Assembly: GCA_002943765.1 (NCBI GenBank)
Contig: PQWQ01000001.1
Location: 1,302,001-1,366,000 of the forward strand
Reading direction: 5' to 3'
DNA length: 64,000 nucleotides
Source: Psoroptes ovis
Taxonomy: Eukaryota; Arthropoda; Arachnida; Sarcoptiformes; Psoroptidae
The notes under the pieces are model-generated. The model saw nothing but the letters and a program-made list of their open reading frames with translations. It was not told where the DNA came from and did no database searches. Positions 11,338 to 23,737 of the stretch are shown one piece after another. The translations under genes were made by a program, and so were the position numbers. Numbering within the stretch: position 1 is the first letter of the stretch; each line of letters starts with the position of its first letter.

Positions 11338-12359
11338 TTACAAATTATCTATATTCAAATCAGCCAATTTTTCCAATAATTCATAATGATCTACATGCAT
11401 AATTCTTCGCACTTCATTCAAATCCGCAAGATGAAAATTATCTATAAAAAAGAGCATTTAATCATAAATACACTCATCATACTCATCAAAGGCTAACCTT
11501 TTGTTTTTTGATTCATCAATTTTCCATCATTTTGATCTTTACTACCACTAGCACTACCATCACCATTATCATTACTATTATCATCATAAATCAATGGTCC
11601 ATTATCAACATTTTGAATGTCTTTCCTTTTATTCTCAAATTTATTATCATTTAAACAATCGTCATCAACAATATTTGATGCAGCATCGAATGTTATGTAT
11701 GATGGTCGTCTTTTTTTATATTCATCATTGATTCTATTTGATTTTTCAGCATTATCATTATCTTTACTAAATTGCATATTATTTCGCTCATCTAAATATT
11801 CCAAATACATTGCTAAACGTTGTTGAGCAATTTTATTATCTAAATCATTAAAATTTTTTCGATTATTATAAACATCATCATTGAAATCATCATTATTATT
11901 ATAATAATCATTCATCAATTTCATCTGATTCTTTTTATCATTAATCTGTTTTAATAAATCTTGACGATATAATTTTTGTCGATTATTTTTCGATAATAAT
12001 TTCTGTTCATTTAATTTTCTTTGTTGTTCATTAATTGATTGTAAATTATTTTCAAATTTTTTAATTTTTTCAAAATCGATATAATCGATTTTTCTATTTT
12101 TCAATTGTTGCACTGATTTTTTCACATTTGTTGGTTGTTGTTGTTCGTATTTTTGCCGTTCATTTGATGATGATCGTTTCGATGATTTATTTTCGCGATC
12201 ATCATCATCATCATGATCATCGTCTTTATTCTCGAATAATTTAGTCAATTTTTTCATCGATTTAACATTGTCCAATATTTTATCTAAACGATCAAAATAT
12301 TTTAATTGTTCAGTGATATCATTGCTTTCATATTCAATAAAATCATTTAATGTGGTCAT
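11338..12359 (-). CDS. Uncharacterised Asn/Asp-rich coiled-coil protein
   Basis: Two exons: 12359-11498 and 11441-11338 (321 aa), joined in frame by a 56-base intron (donor AAAAG|GTTAGC, acceptor TATAG|AT). I do not recognise the family. The protein is charged and mostly low complexity: an acidic/Ser patch near residues 46-65, then helices rich in Lys, Gln and Asn (about 80-190) likely to form coiled coil, with repeated LNEQKLL and KQINDKK-type heptads. A compact, more ordinary segment sits at the C-terminus (NFHLADLNEVRRIM and HYELLEKLADLNI) and may be the functional part. The stop lies 5 bases from the PPM1G stop, in convergent orientation, so the 3' UTRs must overlap. Confidence 0.7.
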
Positions 12360-13121
12360 TTTCGGGAATTATAATTGTTTTTAAGTGAAATTTTTTTTAT
12401 TCGAAATGAATGAAAAAAAATCACAATGATTCATATTATTCAACTTGAAATGAACAAACAAAAATAATAGCCAGGTATCCATGGTAATTTCGGGTCTCCT
12501 CGTAACAATAAATGTTCATATATTTTATTTCATAATCAACACAAATGAAAACAAAAACAAACAAATCAAAATAAAGAACCGGCGCCAAGTTTGCACATTT
12601 CAAAACAGCTGATTAAATTTTACATACGATCGACGTCGTCGTAACTGTAAATAGAAAAGCAAGAGTTTATCACATTAATTTAATTTGAAAAAAAACAATT
12701 TACCAGTAAGTAAATTTTATTTAAATTTTACATTATTCACAAATCGAGTAGTGGTCACATGTAAATTAGTTGATTTTACAATTAATTTTATCGATATATT
12801 CTTCGTCATTTCCTTGAAAACAAACAAAAATTATTATCTTGATTTCAAAAAAAAAAATATACGAATGTCATTCATTCCGAAACAACAAATCAAAGATTAT
12901 AATTAAATTTTTTTCAAATGTACTTTTTTTCAATTCCTCTTTCGTACTTTCATCTTCCATTGACTTTTAATTATAATTTCACATGATCATTGGATTGTTG
13001 AATGTAAATATTCAAACAAAAAAGGTACAATTACTGTTAATCATATATGCAAGCAAAAACAACAACAAAAAAAAAACAGCAACTAGTTGCTCTTTCGTAT
13101 TTTTCCTTCAATGTATTTTTT

Positions 13122-13158
<37 letters not shown>

Positions 13159-13655
13159 CAAAATTTTTTTCTCCTAATCAATTTTTTCATTGAATTTATT
13201 CAATTCAAATGACAATGATACTAATACAAATGAATGATATATGTTGATCGATTGATAATCAATAATTGAATGATTTAGTTGATGATAAATTCAGGATTGA
13301 CTATCAATCGATTGATATTATTATTTATCCATGATTTTTTTTCTGTTTATTAGTTTATATTTTGAAATTTTCACTTGTTCATATAAATATATTTATCGAC
13401 CTTATTGAATTTTAAAGTAAAATTTTTTTTTTTAGATTGAATTTTTATTTTCGTTAGTTCTTATCTCAAATAAATGGATATTTTAAAAAATTATTTTCAC
13501 ACATTTTGAAATTTATGTACCCAAATTCATTTGTATTTGTTTCATTTGAAATTCTTTGAAGCATTTTTTTTATTAATATGTCAATGACAATATAATGGAT
13601 TAATTATTGTGTTATTCATTTTTTCTTTGAAAAAAAACAATCAAGAAATTTAAAA
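12360..13655. other. Divergent intergenic region before pyruvate carboxylase
   Basis: AT-rich, with no recognised protein. It includes the presumed promoters of the coiled-coil gene and of pyruvate carboxylase. A possible 5' UTR splice donor (TTACCA|GTAAGT) occurs at about 12706. A 34-base A-run lies at 13123-13156. Confidence 0.5.
13123..13156. repeat. Poly-A mononucleotide run (34 bases)
   Basis: Uninterrupted A on the plus strand. No gene fragment precedes it, so it is not a clear processed-copy tail. Confidence 0.85.
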
Positions 13656-16600
13656 ATGTCTAAATTACTACATCATCATCGTCATTTATTTATACAAAAT
13701 ATCATAATCAGAAATTATCATCATCATCGTTGTTTAAATAATTATCATAAAAATGGTCAATTTGCAAATTATTATCGTTATTTTTCATCAACCACCAACA
13801 ATAATGAGGTGATTAGTCCAATAAAAAAAGTTTTAGTCGCCAATCGAGGTATGTTTTTCAGTTTTGATTCGATGTCTTGATTTGTAATAAATATTTTATT
13901 CAATAACCAAATATAGGTGAAATATCTATTAGAATATTTCGTGCATGTACCGAATTAGGCATACGTTCAGTAGCTATTTACTCTGAACAAGATAAAATGC
14001 ATATGCATCGATTAAAAGCAGATGAAGCATATTTAATTGGTGCAGGATTAGCGCCAGTACAAGCATATTTGAACATTCCGGAAATTATAAGAATTGCAAA
14101 AGAGAATGACGTCGATGCTATCCATCCGGGTTATGGATTTCTTTCTGAACGTTCAGATTTTTGTCGTTCATGTTTAGATAATCATATTAAATTTATTGGT
14201 CCTAGTCCTGAAATTATGGCCAGAATGGGTGATAAAGTTGAAGCTCGTAAAGCAGCCATAGAAGCAGATGTAAAAGTTGTACCCGGAACCGATAATCCCA
14301 TCACAACTATTGATGAAGCGATGGAATTTGTCAATAAATATAAATTGCCAATTATTTTCAAGGCTGCCTATGGTGGTGGAGGCAGAGGTATTAATTTGTT
14401 TCTATAATTAATAGAAATTATTTATAATGTTGTTATTATTATTATCTATTTGAAGGAATGCGTGTTGTACGTAATGAAAGTGAATTGAAAGAAAATTTTG
14501 AACGTGCATCATCCGAAGCATTATCCGCATTCGGTAATGGAGCATTGTTCATTGAAAAATTTATTGAACATCCAAGACATATCGAAGTTCAGATATTAGG
14601 TGATAAATATGGTAATGTAGTTCATCTGTATGAACGAGATTGTAGTATACAGAGAAGACATCAAAAAATCATAGAAATGGCGCCATCTCCTTCAATAGAT
14701 CCAGTTGTGAGAGAAAATATTCTGAAAGATGCTGTCAAAATCACTAAACATGTTGGATATGAAAATGCTGGAACCGTTGAATTTTTACTTGATTCTGATG
14801 GAAGTCATTATTTTATTGAAGTAAATGCCCGACTTCAAGTTGAACACACGGTCACAGAAGAAGTAACAGGTGTTGATCTCGTGCAAAAACAAATTCGTAT
14901 TGCCGAAGGCCATTCACTCGAATCGCTTGGTTTGAGGCAGGATAAAATACGTGTTGACGGAACGGCAATACAATGTCGCGTAACGACAGAAGATCCTGCA
15001 AAAAATTTTCAACCAGATTTTGGCCGGATTGAAGTATTTCGAAGTGGTGAAGGTTTCGGTATTCGGCTTGATGGTGCATCAGCATTTTCCGGTGCAATAA
15101 TTTCGCCTTATTATGATTCATTGTTAGTGAAAGTAATTGCAAAAGCGGGCGATATTCAATCAGCATCTCGCAAAATGACCAGAGCGCTAAGAGAATTTCG
15201 TGTTCGAGGTGTAAAAACAAATATCCCATTTTTATTGAATGTATTGAATAATGAACGGTTTCTAAAAAATGATTATGATACTAATTTCATTGATACACAT
15301 CCAGATTTATTTCATTTTGAGCCTAGTCAGAATCGTGCTCAAAAGTTATTATATTATCTTGCTAATGTTATGGTTAATGGTCCATCGACGCCATTAGCAA
15401 CAAAATTACCGCCAGCTGAAATAATTCCTGAAGTGCCACCGGTAGATTTAACAAAAAAAGCTGATGAAAATGAATTCGTTGGCTGGAAAACGATACTTGA
15501 TCGTGATGGACCATTGGCATTCGCCAAAGCAATCCGTGACCACAAAAATCTCTTATTAATGGACACAACATTTCGTGATGCTCATCAATCATTGTTGGCA
15601 ACCAGAGTACGAACATATGATTTATTGCGTATAAGTCCATATGTTTCAAAAAATTTCAATCAATTATTCAGTCTCGAAAATTGGGGTGGTGCAACATTCG
15701 ATGTAGCAATGCGTTTTTTGCATGAAGATCCCTGGGAACGTTTAGAACAAATGCGTCAATTGATACCGAATATTCCTTTTCAAATGTTATTAAGAGGTGC
15801 CAATGCTGTCGGCTACACATCATATCCTGATAATTTAGTGTTCAAATTTTGTGAATTGGCTAAACAGGTATATCGAAATTTTTTATGGGAATAATGATTA
15901 TAAATTACTTTCAAAATAGAAAGGAATGGACATTTTTAGAGTGTTTGATTCATTAAATTATGTGCCAAATATACTAGTTGGAATGGAAGCCGCTGGACAA
16001 GCTGGTGGTGTTGTTGAAGCTGCCATTTCATATACTGGTGATGTTTCGGATCCAAAACGTACGAAATATAATCTTGATTATTATTTAAATATCGCGGAAG
16101 AATTAGTTAAAGCTGGTGCACATGTTTTATGCATCAAAGACATGGCTGGATTATTAAAGCCACAAGCGGCAAAGATTTTAGTTTCGTCTTTACGTTCAAA
16201 ATATCCTGATTTGCCTATACACATTCATACACATGATACAGCCGGAGCCGCTGTTGCATCAATGATTGAATGTGCTAAAGCCGGAGCGGACATTGTTGAT
16301 GTAGCCGTTGATTCTATGTCAGGTAACTTTGCTAATCTTTGTTCTGGTTTTCATTTTAATCAATTTTCATCATAAAGGTATGACATCACAGCCAAGTATG
16401 GGTGCCATAGTAGCATCTTTAGAACGTACAGAATATGATACTGGAATTGATCTTAGTCACATTAGTGGATATTCAGCATTTTGGGAACAAACACGTACGC
16501 TATATGCACCATTTGAATGTACAACAACCATGAAAAGTGGAAATTCCGATGTTTATCTCAATGAAATACCTGGCGGCCAATACACTAATCTACAATTTCA

Positions 16601-17716
16601 AGCTTATTCATTAGGACTTGAATCAAAATTTCAACAAGTGAAAAAAGCATATGCTGAAGCCAATAAATTGTTAGGTGATTTGATCAAGGTTACACCATCT
16701 TCGAAAGTAGTCGGTGATTTTGCACAATTCATGGTTCAAAATAATCTTACTGCCAGTGATATCGAACAAAAAGCTGAAGAATTAAGTTTTCCTAGTTCAG
16801 TCGTAGAATTCATGCAAGGTTTTATTGGTGAGTTTTTTACTGCCAATTTTAGTATTTTCATGATATTTACAACATTATGTTTACACTGCTGAACAATACA
16901 GGTGAACCACATGGTGGATTTCCTGAACCGTTGCGTAGTAAAATTTTGAAAGGTTTACCACCAATCAGTGGACGTCCAGGACAACATTTGGCTCCATTAA
17001 ATTTCATACAAATCAAAGATGAATTGACAGAAAAACATAATAGTCCAATAACTGATACTGATGTAGTAAGCGCTGCATTGTATCCTAAAGTTTGTGATGA
17101 TTACATCAAATTTCGTGAAGAATTCGGTCCTGTTGCTTTGTTAAATACAAGAATATTTCTAACTGGTCCAAAAGTCGGGGAAGAATTTGAGGTAATTTGT
17201 ACTAATTTATTTAATAGATTTGATACAATCAAAATCTAAACGTTAATGCAATCAAATAGGTTGTATTAGAAAAAGGAAAAACACTTCATATAAAAACATT
17301 GGCGGTTTCCGATATATGCTCGAAAACCGGTGAACGAGAAGTATTTTTCGAATTGAATGGACAATTACGTACCGTATTAGTTAAAGATAAAACTGTTAAA
17401 CAGGTAAATGATTTGATTTATTTTAAATATTAATTAATAAACACAAATATTTATACAGGAAATAATATCGAATCCAAAAGCATTGAAAGGTGTCAAAGGA
17501 TCAGTTGGATCACCAATGCCTGGTCAAGTAATTAGCGTTAAAGTAAAAGTGGGTGATAAAGTTGCCAAAGGACAGCCATTAATTGTGTTGAGTGCAATGA
17601 AAATGGAAATGGTCGTTCAATCACCAGAATCAGGAACAGTGAAACGTATTATTGCCGAAAAAGATATGAAATTAGATGGTGATGATCTCATTATGGACAT
17701 TGATGTTGATGAATAA
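13656..17716 (+). CDS. PC: Pyruvate carboxylase, mitochondrial
   Basis: Eight exons: 13656-13848, 13917-14387, 14456-15867, 15920-16322, 16378-16827, 16902-17191, 17260-17403, 17459-17716 (1206 aa; vertebrate enzyme about 1178). It carboxylates pyruvate to oxaloacetate for gluconeogenesis and anaplerosis. Order: His/Arg-rich presequence (about 1-50); biotin carboxylase with KKVLVANRGE, the ATP-grasp loop AYGGGGRGM and EVNARLQVEHTVTEE; carboxyltransferase with DTTFRDAHQSLLATR, GATFDVAMRFL and the metal/Lys region CIKDMAGLL with HIHTHDT; and the biotin carrier ending with LSAMKMEM, where the Lys is biotinylated. All splice phases close without stops. It converges on RTF2, with 120 bases between stop codons. 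Confidence 0.98.
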
Positions 17717-17836
17717 TGAAAATGAATGATCAAATTCTTTTTTTTAAAATTGTTATCTGTTTTTTGTTGTTTTAAAAACGTAAAATTAATACTCGTTTTA
17801 AAATGAAATTTTTTTTTTACTCACAAATCTATTCGT

Positions 17837-18700
17837 TTAATTATAACATGGATTAAATGTCACCCAATGTGCTTTAGGTTTATTTTTGGCACTTTCATGC
17901 GAAGTAAATAATGATTTATATGCTTCACTTGCCTTCGGATCATTTTTAACTGAATAATTTTTCGAAGCCTTTTCTGACAATACTGATAATGATGATGTTT
18001 TTACATTATTATTGTTGCTGGACGATTCTTCTGATTTTGCGATTTTATTACCATTTGTTGTTTTTGTTTCATTTGATGAACATTCTTCATTATTGTTGGC
18101 TGGCTCACGTTTGCGTTTTTTGTCTAATTTGCGCTTATTACGACGTTCAATCATACGTTTACGTAAATCTTCAACTTCATCATCATCACCATTTATCATA
18201 ATAATATCATCATCAATAAATGGTTTGTTACATGATAAACAAGATTGACTTTTCACTTCTTTCATAGCTCGCTCAGATAAAACACAGCCACATTGACGCA
18301 AATATACAAATTTATAATTACCATTCATTTCTAAATCAACTATTGGACATATAAATTTATAACCATTATTATTATTATTAGTTTCATTAGATGATGATGA
18401 GGATTTTTCATCAATTGATTTTGTTTTCAATTTCAATTCGATAACATCTTTTAAATTCCTAATATGACTTAATAATGATGAATTTGGTGATTCTTTATTC
18501 AATAAATATTCAATGATTGCATCTTTATTATAAAGTCGTCCAAGTTCACATGAAACTATTGGTGGCCGTAAATCTTTTGATGATATTGAACAATATTTCC
18601 ATTTCGCTGCCAAATCGGCTTCTTTGTCTTTTTTCTCTTTTTTCTTTTTGGTGCGAACTAATTCATCACGTCTTGGTATTGTTCCACCATCGCAACCCAT
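17837..18700 (-). CDS. RTF2: Replication termination factor 2 (RTF2)
   Basis: Single-exon gene of 287 aa. Rtf2 proteins act at stalled or terminating replication forks and have a RING-like fold. The start MGCDGGTIPRRDELVR is the invariant family N-terminus. Further matches are CELGRLYNKDAIIEYLL (about 52-68), the cysteine-rich part FICPIVDLEMNG, CGCVLSERAMKEV and CLSCNKPF (about 115-160), and the family tail SEAYKSLFTSHESAK with HWVTFNPCYN. The middle is a Lys/Glu- and Ser/Asn-rich linker. Length is close to the human protein (about 306 aa). It converges with pyruvate carboxylase and lies just downstream, in tandem, of the dehydrogenase at 18866-19939. Confidence 0.95.
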   Translation of the reverse strand: MGCDGGTIPRRDELVRTKKKKEKKDKEADLAAKWKYCSISSKDLRPPIVSCELGRLYNKDAIIEYLLNKESPNSSLLSHIRNLKDVIELKLKTKSIDEKSSSSSNETNNNNNGYKFICPIVDLEMNGNYKFVYLRQCGCVLSERAMKEVKSQSCLSCNKPFIDDDIIMINGDDDEVEDLRKRMIERRNKRKLDKKRKREPANNNEECSSNETKTTNGNKIAKSEESSSNNNNVKTSSLSVLSEKASKNYSVKNDPKASEAYKSLFTSHESAKNKPKAHWVTFNPCYN

Positions 18701-18865
18701 TTTATGTTTAGATAATTTTCAAGTTTTAAAGATTAGTGAATCAAATTTAATGTAAACAAAAAAGAAACACAAAATAAATATGTGAAGCTTTTACAGTATC
18801 GATTGTATCAAATTATTCAAAATTCGATAATAGAAAAATTTCAAATTTTTAATTTTACAAATTTT

Positions 18866-19939
18866 TCATATACCAATTGATTTTCTATTAATTAAATTAA
18901 ATACCCAACATCTGATTGAAATTGGTAAATAATAAAGAACAAACAATATCAATTTATATTTAGGAATCGCACTTGTCATATATTTGGATGGATTAACTGC
19001 ATAAACAGCTTCATCAATCGATTGAAATAATGTTGATGATTCAATCGTTTCGGGACTAAATTTACCATATTTTTTCATTATTGATTCATGATATTTTTCA
19101 AAATAATTGTTTGGATATAATTTTCGTTTGTGTTCATCAAACATTTTTAATTGTTCCTCCATAATTTTCTGATGGTTAGCCATTATATTGGTATGTTTAG
19201 CAAAATCACCTAATCGCAAACAAACGGTTTTCACATTGAATTTATCCAATTCATATGTTAAACATTCGGTAAATATTTCAATGGCTTTTTTTGTTGCCGA
19301 ATAAATACTAAGACTATGAAATGGCACCTTAGCATTTACTGAACTAATATTAATCAAACGACCTTTGGATGAAATAATGTATGGCAGCAGGTGTTTCGTA
19401 AGATTTATTGGCCCCATGAAATTGACTTTAATTTGATCATTGATTTGATCAAATGTTTGAAAATCGAATTCACTGTAAACACAAATTCCAGCATTGTTTA
19501 TCAATGCATGCAATTCTGAAATAGAAAATTATGAAAAATATTTAAAATGCATTCATTCATTGCATTCATTTGCATACGAACCATATTTATTTTCATCAAG
19601 AATTTTTTGAATACTTTCAACTGATTTATCTGAGGAATCATTGATCTTTGTTATATCCATTTCGACTAAATAAATACGATTATTTGCAATTTGTTGCAAT
19701 TGCTTGGCACCAAAACTTGTCTTCGAAACAACTGTTGCAATGATAATTGAACCTTTTGAATGAAGATATTTGGCCATTTCAAAACCGATACCAGAATCAC
19801 AGCCAGTAATTATGATACATTTATCGATTGGTGTATACCATTGAGTTGGTACAAACAATGCCATATAAATAATCCAAGATATTGTTCCAAAACTGATTAG
19901 TACAAGTATAGTGGGAAAAATTGACGACAAAAAATCCAT
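18866..19939 (-). CDS. Membrane-anchored short-chain dehydrogenase/reductase (RDH/BDH-like)
   Basis: Two exons: 19939-19582 and 19515-18866 (335 aa). The donor TATG|GTTCGT is chosen because it alone keeps frame into LHALINNAG. The N-terminal 30 residues are hydrophobic (FPTILVLISFGTISWIIY), a membrane anchor. The classical SDR fold follows: cofactor loop ITGCDSGIG, the acidic MDIT turn, NNAG, the Ser of INISS and the catalytic YSATK. Spacing and the anchor resemble the retinol dehydrogenase / 17-beta-HSD6 / BDH1 branch (SDR9C), which oxidises retinoids, steroids or hydroxybutyrate. The substrate cannot be told from sequence. The C-terminus has a second hydrophobic stretch (LILFVLYYLPISI). Confidence 0.88.
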
Positions 19940-21100
19940 TTTACGATTTTAAAATGAAAAAAAATCGAAAAGCCCAAAACAAGTATGTCCGAATGTCCAT
20001 TGTAATATAAAGAGGTCGTTTTTTTTCAGTTTTTCTACATTTTTGCTTTGCTTGTCATACATTTCATGGTCAAAGGATAATAGCAAAAGTATTTTTGTTT
20101 TTGTTTTTTCTTGAACAAAAAACAAAACAAAAACCAGTTTTTCATACAATAATAATTGTGGGTCATTTCTCAATCAAATTTAAATTATTTATTGTTTTTT
20201 CCAACAATCATTCAACTAACATCTATTGTATTCCATTCGAATTTATTTCAAAAATAACATCATATGGAATCAATCATAATTATGGTCTTGGAAAAATCTT
20301 CTTATCTTGCAATTATGTAATTACCATTTTTTAAATTAGTTTTTTTTTTAAATCAATTTTTTTTTGAAATCGTTACCCAATTCATACTGTTCAAGTTGTT
20401 GTCTTATAGTAAGTTATTTTTCTTCACTCAACACTATTGAAAATTTTGTTACCTTGTTTGTTTGTTTCTTTACACACTTAACACAATAAAACAGAAAATG
20501 ATGGTGACGTTAACATGGAAGCGATTGCCGATATCGAAGATCCAGAATGTAAATTTGTCGTGAAACAAGAAAATTCAAAAACCCCTAGGTTTTGTGCAAA
20601 TATTTCTCTTTCTTTTGCTGTACGAACCCCGCGGCACAGTCGAAAGCGCTGTATGAATTTTTCACATTCTTTCTGCACATAATCCTTTTCGTCGCCAGTC
20701 CTCAAATATTTTGTCTTTGTTTTACTAACCAAATTTGTTTCGATAATCTTTTCTGTCGCCACTTTCCTAACCATTTCTATCGCCACTTACCTTTCGCTTC
20801 ATTGTTTTATTAACCAAACTAAAGTTCCTAAATTCTTTAATTATTGGTTAACCCTTTCTAGATTCCGACTCTGTCGCGACAAGTTCTTTTCTTTTATTAG
20901 CCTTTACTTTTAATTAATTTTTTCTCTCTTTCAATTTCAAATTTTGTACATACAACCATAAGGACCAGAATGGCCGATCATATAAATATCCTAAGAATTT
21001 TTCATTTTAATCATCATTATGATCATTTGCAATTTTACGATATTTCAATTAAGATCAATAGACACATTTAATAATTGTAATCAAATTTTATTGCATGTTT
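19940..21100. other. Unassigned DNA at the edge of the transposon-rich block
   Basis: Begins as AT-rich upstream sequence of the dehydrogenase. From about 20480 to 20950 base composition rises and short frames occur on both strands (for instance a 102-aa minus frame at 20478-20786), none of which I recognise. Probably decayed repeat sequence, but that is a guess. Confidence 0.4.
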
Positions 21101-21395
21101 ACAAATAATAATATTTACATGTTGAAATTAAGATATTGGTGTGAAATGGAAAATACAAATAAAAGAATAAGATGTAATGAAGAAAATTATATTGGGATAA
21201 AGATTAAAAAAAATTTACAAGAGATGTTGCATATTGGCGAGAATAATGATGATATGTTGGTCTGTGATTTAGGCGTCTCGATTTTCTCCATGGTCCATCT
21301 CATCGAAGAGATGTACCATTTCATCGTCATCGAAGACAGCCTTCTCCTTGCATGCATGTTGTCCTTACCAAAAACCAGCTAAATGTCACGTAAAC

Positions 21396-21918
21396 CTATG
21401 ACATGTATGTGTTTTTGTTTTGTGTGAATTGGTTAAGTGATGTGATGTTGTGTAAATAGAGTTGTGTTTTTATGTTAGTGTAATGTGGGCAGTGTAACAG
21501 TAGGTGTGTAGGGTCTTGGGTGGTGTTCGTGCAGGTGCATGTGTTAGTGTTTGATCTGTTGATTCTGTGAAGGTAGGATGTGAAGTGTCCGTGTCCGGTG
21601 AAAAATTGTGTTGTGTAGAAATTTGTTTTTATGTATTTGGGGATTCTGTATGTGGGAAAGAATGATTTGAAATTTTCGTTGCAATTTTGATATGTGTTGT
21701 GTAGGGATTCTTGTTTGATGTTATGTATTTGTGTTTCCAGTGTTATGTCTTGTTCGAGATGTATATTTGGGTCTGTGTTCGTTCTGTGTTAGTGTTTAAG
21801 TTTTTTGATTTTGATGTTTGTGTGTAAGGGTTCGATTTGTGTGAGTATTGTTGTTGTTGCTTTGGATACTGTTTTGAAAGCCATTATCGTGTGTCGCATA
21901 ACAAAATGGTTAAACGAC
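21396..21918 (-). pseudogene. LINE ORF2 C-terminal fragment (Jockey/R1/I-like)
   Basis: Minus-strand frame of about 170 codons ending in TAG, with one internal TAA near 21796. It contains FFTGHGHFTSYLHRI followed by CTCTNTTQDPTHLLLHCPHY. This is the C-terminal pattern of R1/Jockey-type non-LTR retrotransposons: TGHGxFxxYLxR, then a Cys-Cys-His-Cys cluster. Its ACA/CAC-biased codons explain the GT-rich look of the plus strand. Reverse transcriptase and endonuclease are not found upstream, so the copy is broken. Two further minus frames (22045-22284 and 22432-22668) may belong to the same remnant but are not recognisable. Confidence 0.75.
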
Positions 21919-23010
21919 AAATTATTAAATTATAAACCCGAACTTTGGGACTTTAAAACTTTATTGAACTTTATGGGTTATAAATTAACAATTATGAATT
22001 ATGTTTATTTTATCTAAAAAATATTTGAAAAAAGGAAAGTTAAATTAATACAATGCTTTTGAGGAAAAATGTTTATACTCACGTCGTGGCCACTTGGTCA
22101 TCGAAATTAACATCTGAACTTTGTCTTTGACTTTTTGAGAATGAAATCTAAGTGACGACGATCGTGGGTTTAAGAATGTGTGTTTGGTTAGTGTTTGAGA
22201 GTGATTTTTGTTGTCTGTGTTGATCATAGGCATGCAGGTGTCTTTTGTGTTGTGTACGTTATGTTGTTCTGTTGTTCGTGCCATGGGAAAGTTTTGCTTA
22301 CTGTTAAAAATTCTTCAGAATCAATTAAAGGATTAAATTGGAAAGATCGGAATGTTCAAAATTAAATATAAACAATTTTTTTTCAGAAAGATTTGTGTTT
22401 TGGGAAAGGTTCTAAGTTTTCTTAGGAAAATCTAGAAATCAATAAAAGCTTTGCCTAGAACCATAATACAAAAAATGACCATAATTATAAATTTTTCATA
22501 TTTCGATATATCGCGGTGGTCAATATGGGATTTAATTATGTTTTTTAAAAGGTTTGTGTCTTTTGTGACCATCCGAAATTGCCTACGTGACATTTGATTG
22601 ACATGGTTGATTTGATATCTTACTCGTCTCATCACAATCGTGTTTTTAAGTGTCTGGAATAGACACATTTTGAATGTCGTTCTTTAATTTCGCAAAGAAA
22701 ATTTTTTATATCACAACATAAATTGCAAAAACATGCAGTGACGCCGCCAGACGGATCAACGAAGCAGTATTTCCGCACGTGCTGAGTAAAGGGAAATACT
22801 TATAACGCACAACAAACGCAAATTTCAGTTATTTTTGATTTTTAATTTCTGTCATTTCGAAACTCATCACAAAAACTTATAAAAGCATGCAGAAAACATG
22901 GCATACATCATCGAAATCATCATTTTCATTATTGTCATCACAATGTTTGGCAAAACAACATTAACATCGAAAATCAAATATCGTGTTGTTATCAATTTAC
23001 GATCAAAATT

Positions 23011-23211
23011 TTAACAAAAGGATCTAACAATGGAGCATTCCCGTCGACATCTTTGGTTGAACAGGGTTTTAGCATGATGACGAACTTGTTGACAAACAAA
23101 AGAAATCGATTGCAAATTGTCAACCGCGGTAATTTGCGACTAGTGCTAACAAAAATTGAGCCCAGAATTTCCAAATTGGTCGCAGCACATCAAGTCCATC
23201 CATCTCATTAA
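23011..23211 (+). pseudogene. hAT transposase C-terminal fragment (ZBED5/SCAND3-like)
   Basis: In-frame plus-strand remnant ending in TAA: SLVEQGFSMMTNLLT, then RNRLQIVNRGNLRLVLTKIE and AAHQVHPSH. This is the closing part of the hAT dimerisation region in the ZBED5/GTF2IRD2/SCAND3-type transposases (pattern GFSxxxxLLTxxRNRL...LRLxLTxIEP...HQxxxSH). No 5' part of the transposase survives upstream. A hAT-type 3' terminal sequence follows at 23738-23754, which fits the same element. Confidence 0.75.
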
Positions 23212-23213
23212 TT

Positions 23214-23430
23214 TATACAATTTGGAAAAAACTGACAGATGGCTGTCCTTAGGGTGGAGCACTGTCTCCACTAATGTGGAATTTAATAGTCAACGATCTA
23301 CTTAAACAAATTCGACGTTCCAGAAACAAAGATTGTAGCCTTTGCCGACGCTATTACTGTCGTATTCTGGGCCAGAAATGTCAACGAACATCTAACACAC
23401 CAATATTGTATCTTATTGTATTTCAATTTT
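23214..23430 (+). pseudogene. LINE reverse transcriptase fragment
   Basis: Plus-strand remnant of a Jockey/R1/I-type reverse transcriptase: GCP(stop)GGALSPLMWNLIVNDLL, a frameshift, then TKIVAFADAITVVFWARNV. The normal motif pair is GCPQGG..LSPLLWN and FADD; here CAG has become TAG and the second catalytic Asp is Ala. It lies between the hAT transposase tail and the hAT terminal repeat. AATAAAG followed by TTATTATTATT at about 23500-23525 could be its 3' tail. Confidence 0.8.
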
Positions 23431-23737
23431 AAAAATTTAATTTATAATTGATTTTACATTCTCATTCATTTCACGGTGCAAATGCTAAAGCAGAGCACCA
23501 TAATAAAGATTTATTATTATTATTATCTCATTAATTTTATCAATAATTTATTTTTTTTTAAATTTTCAATTTTGTATCAATATCCAACTTTATATTCATT
23601 CTTAATTTTCAATTTTGTAATTGATTGCGGTAACGCAAGGGCTAACTGCGATAAAAATTCTAAAAAAAATTATTTCAAGGTGGGCGATAGATGATTTTTT
23701 TTTTTTTTTTTTTTTTGAAAGTGGGCGATGGCCCAAA

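Noticed and set aside
19553..19578. Donor GTATGC (exon end 19578) for the dehydrogenase
   Set aside because: It puts the second exon out of frame; the donor four bases earlier (exon end 19582) keeps LHALINNAG.
21400..21850. GT-rich block as telomere-like or simple repeat
   Set aside because: It has no fixed unit, and the opposite strand encodes a LINE ORF2 end.
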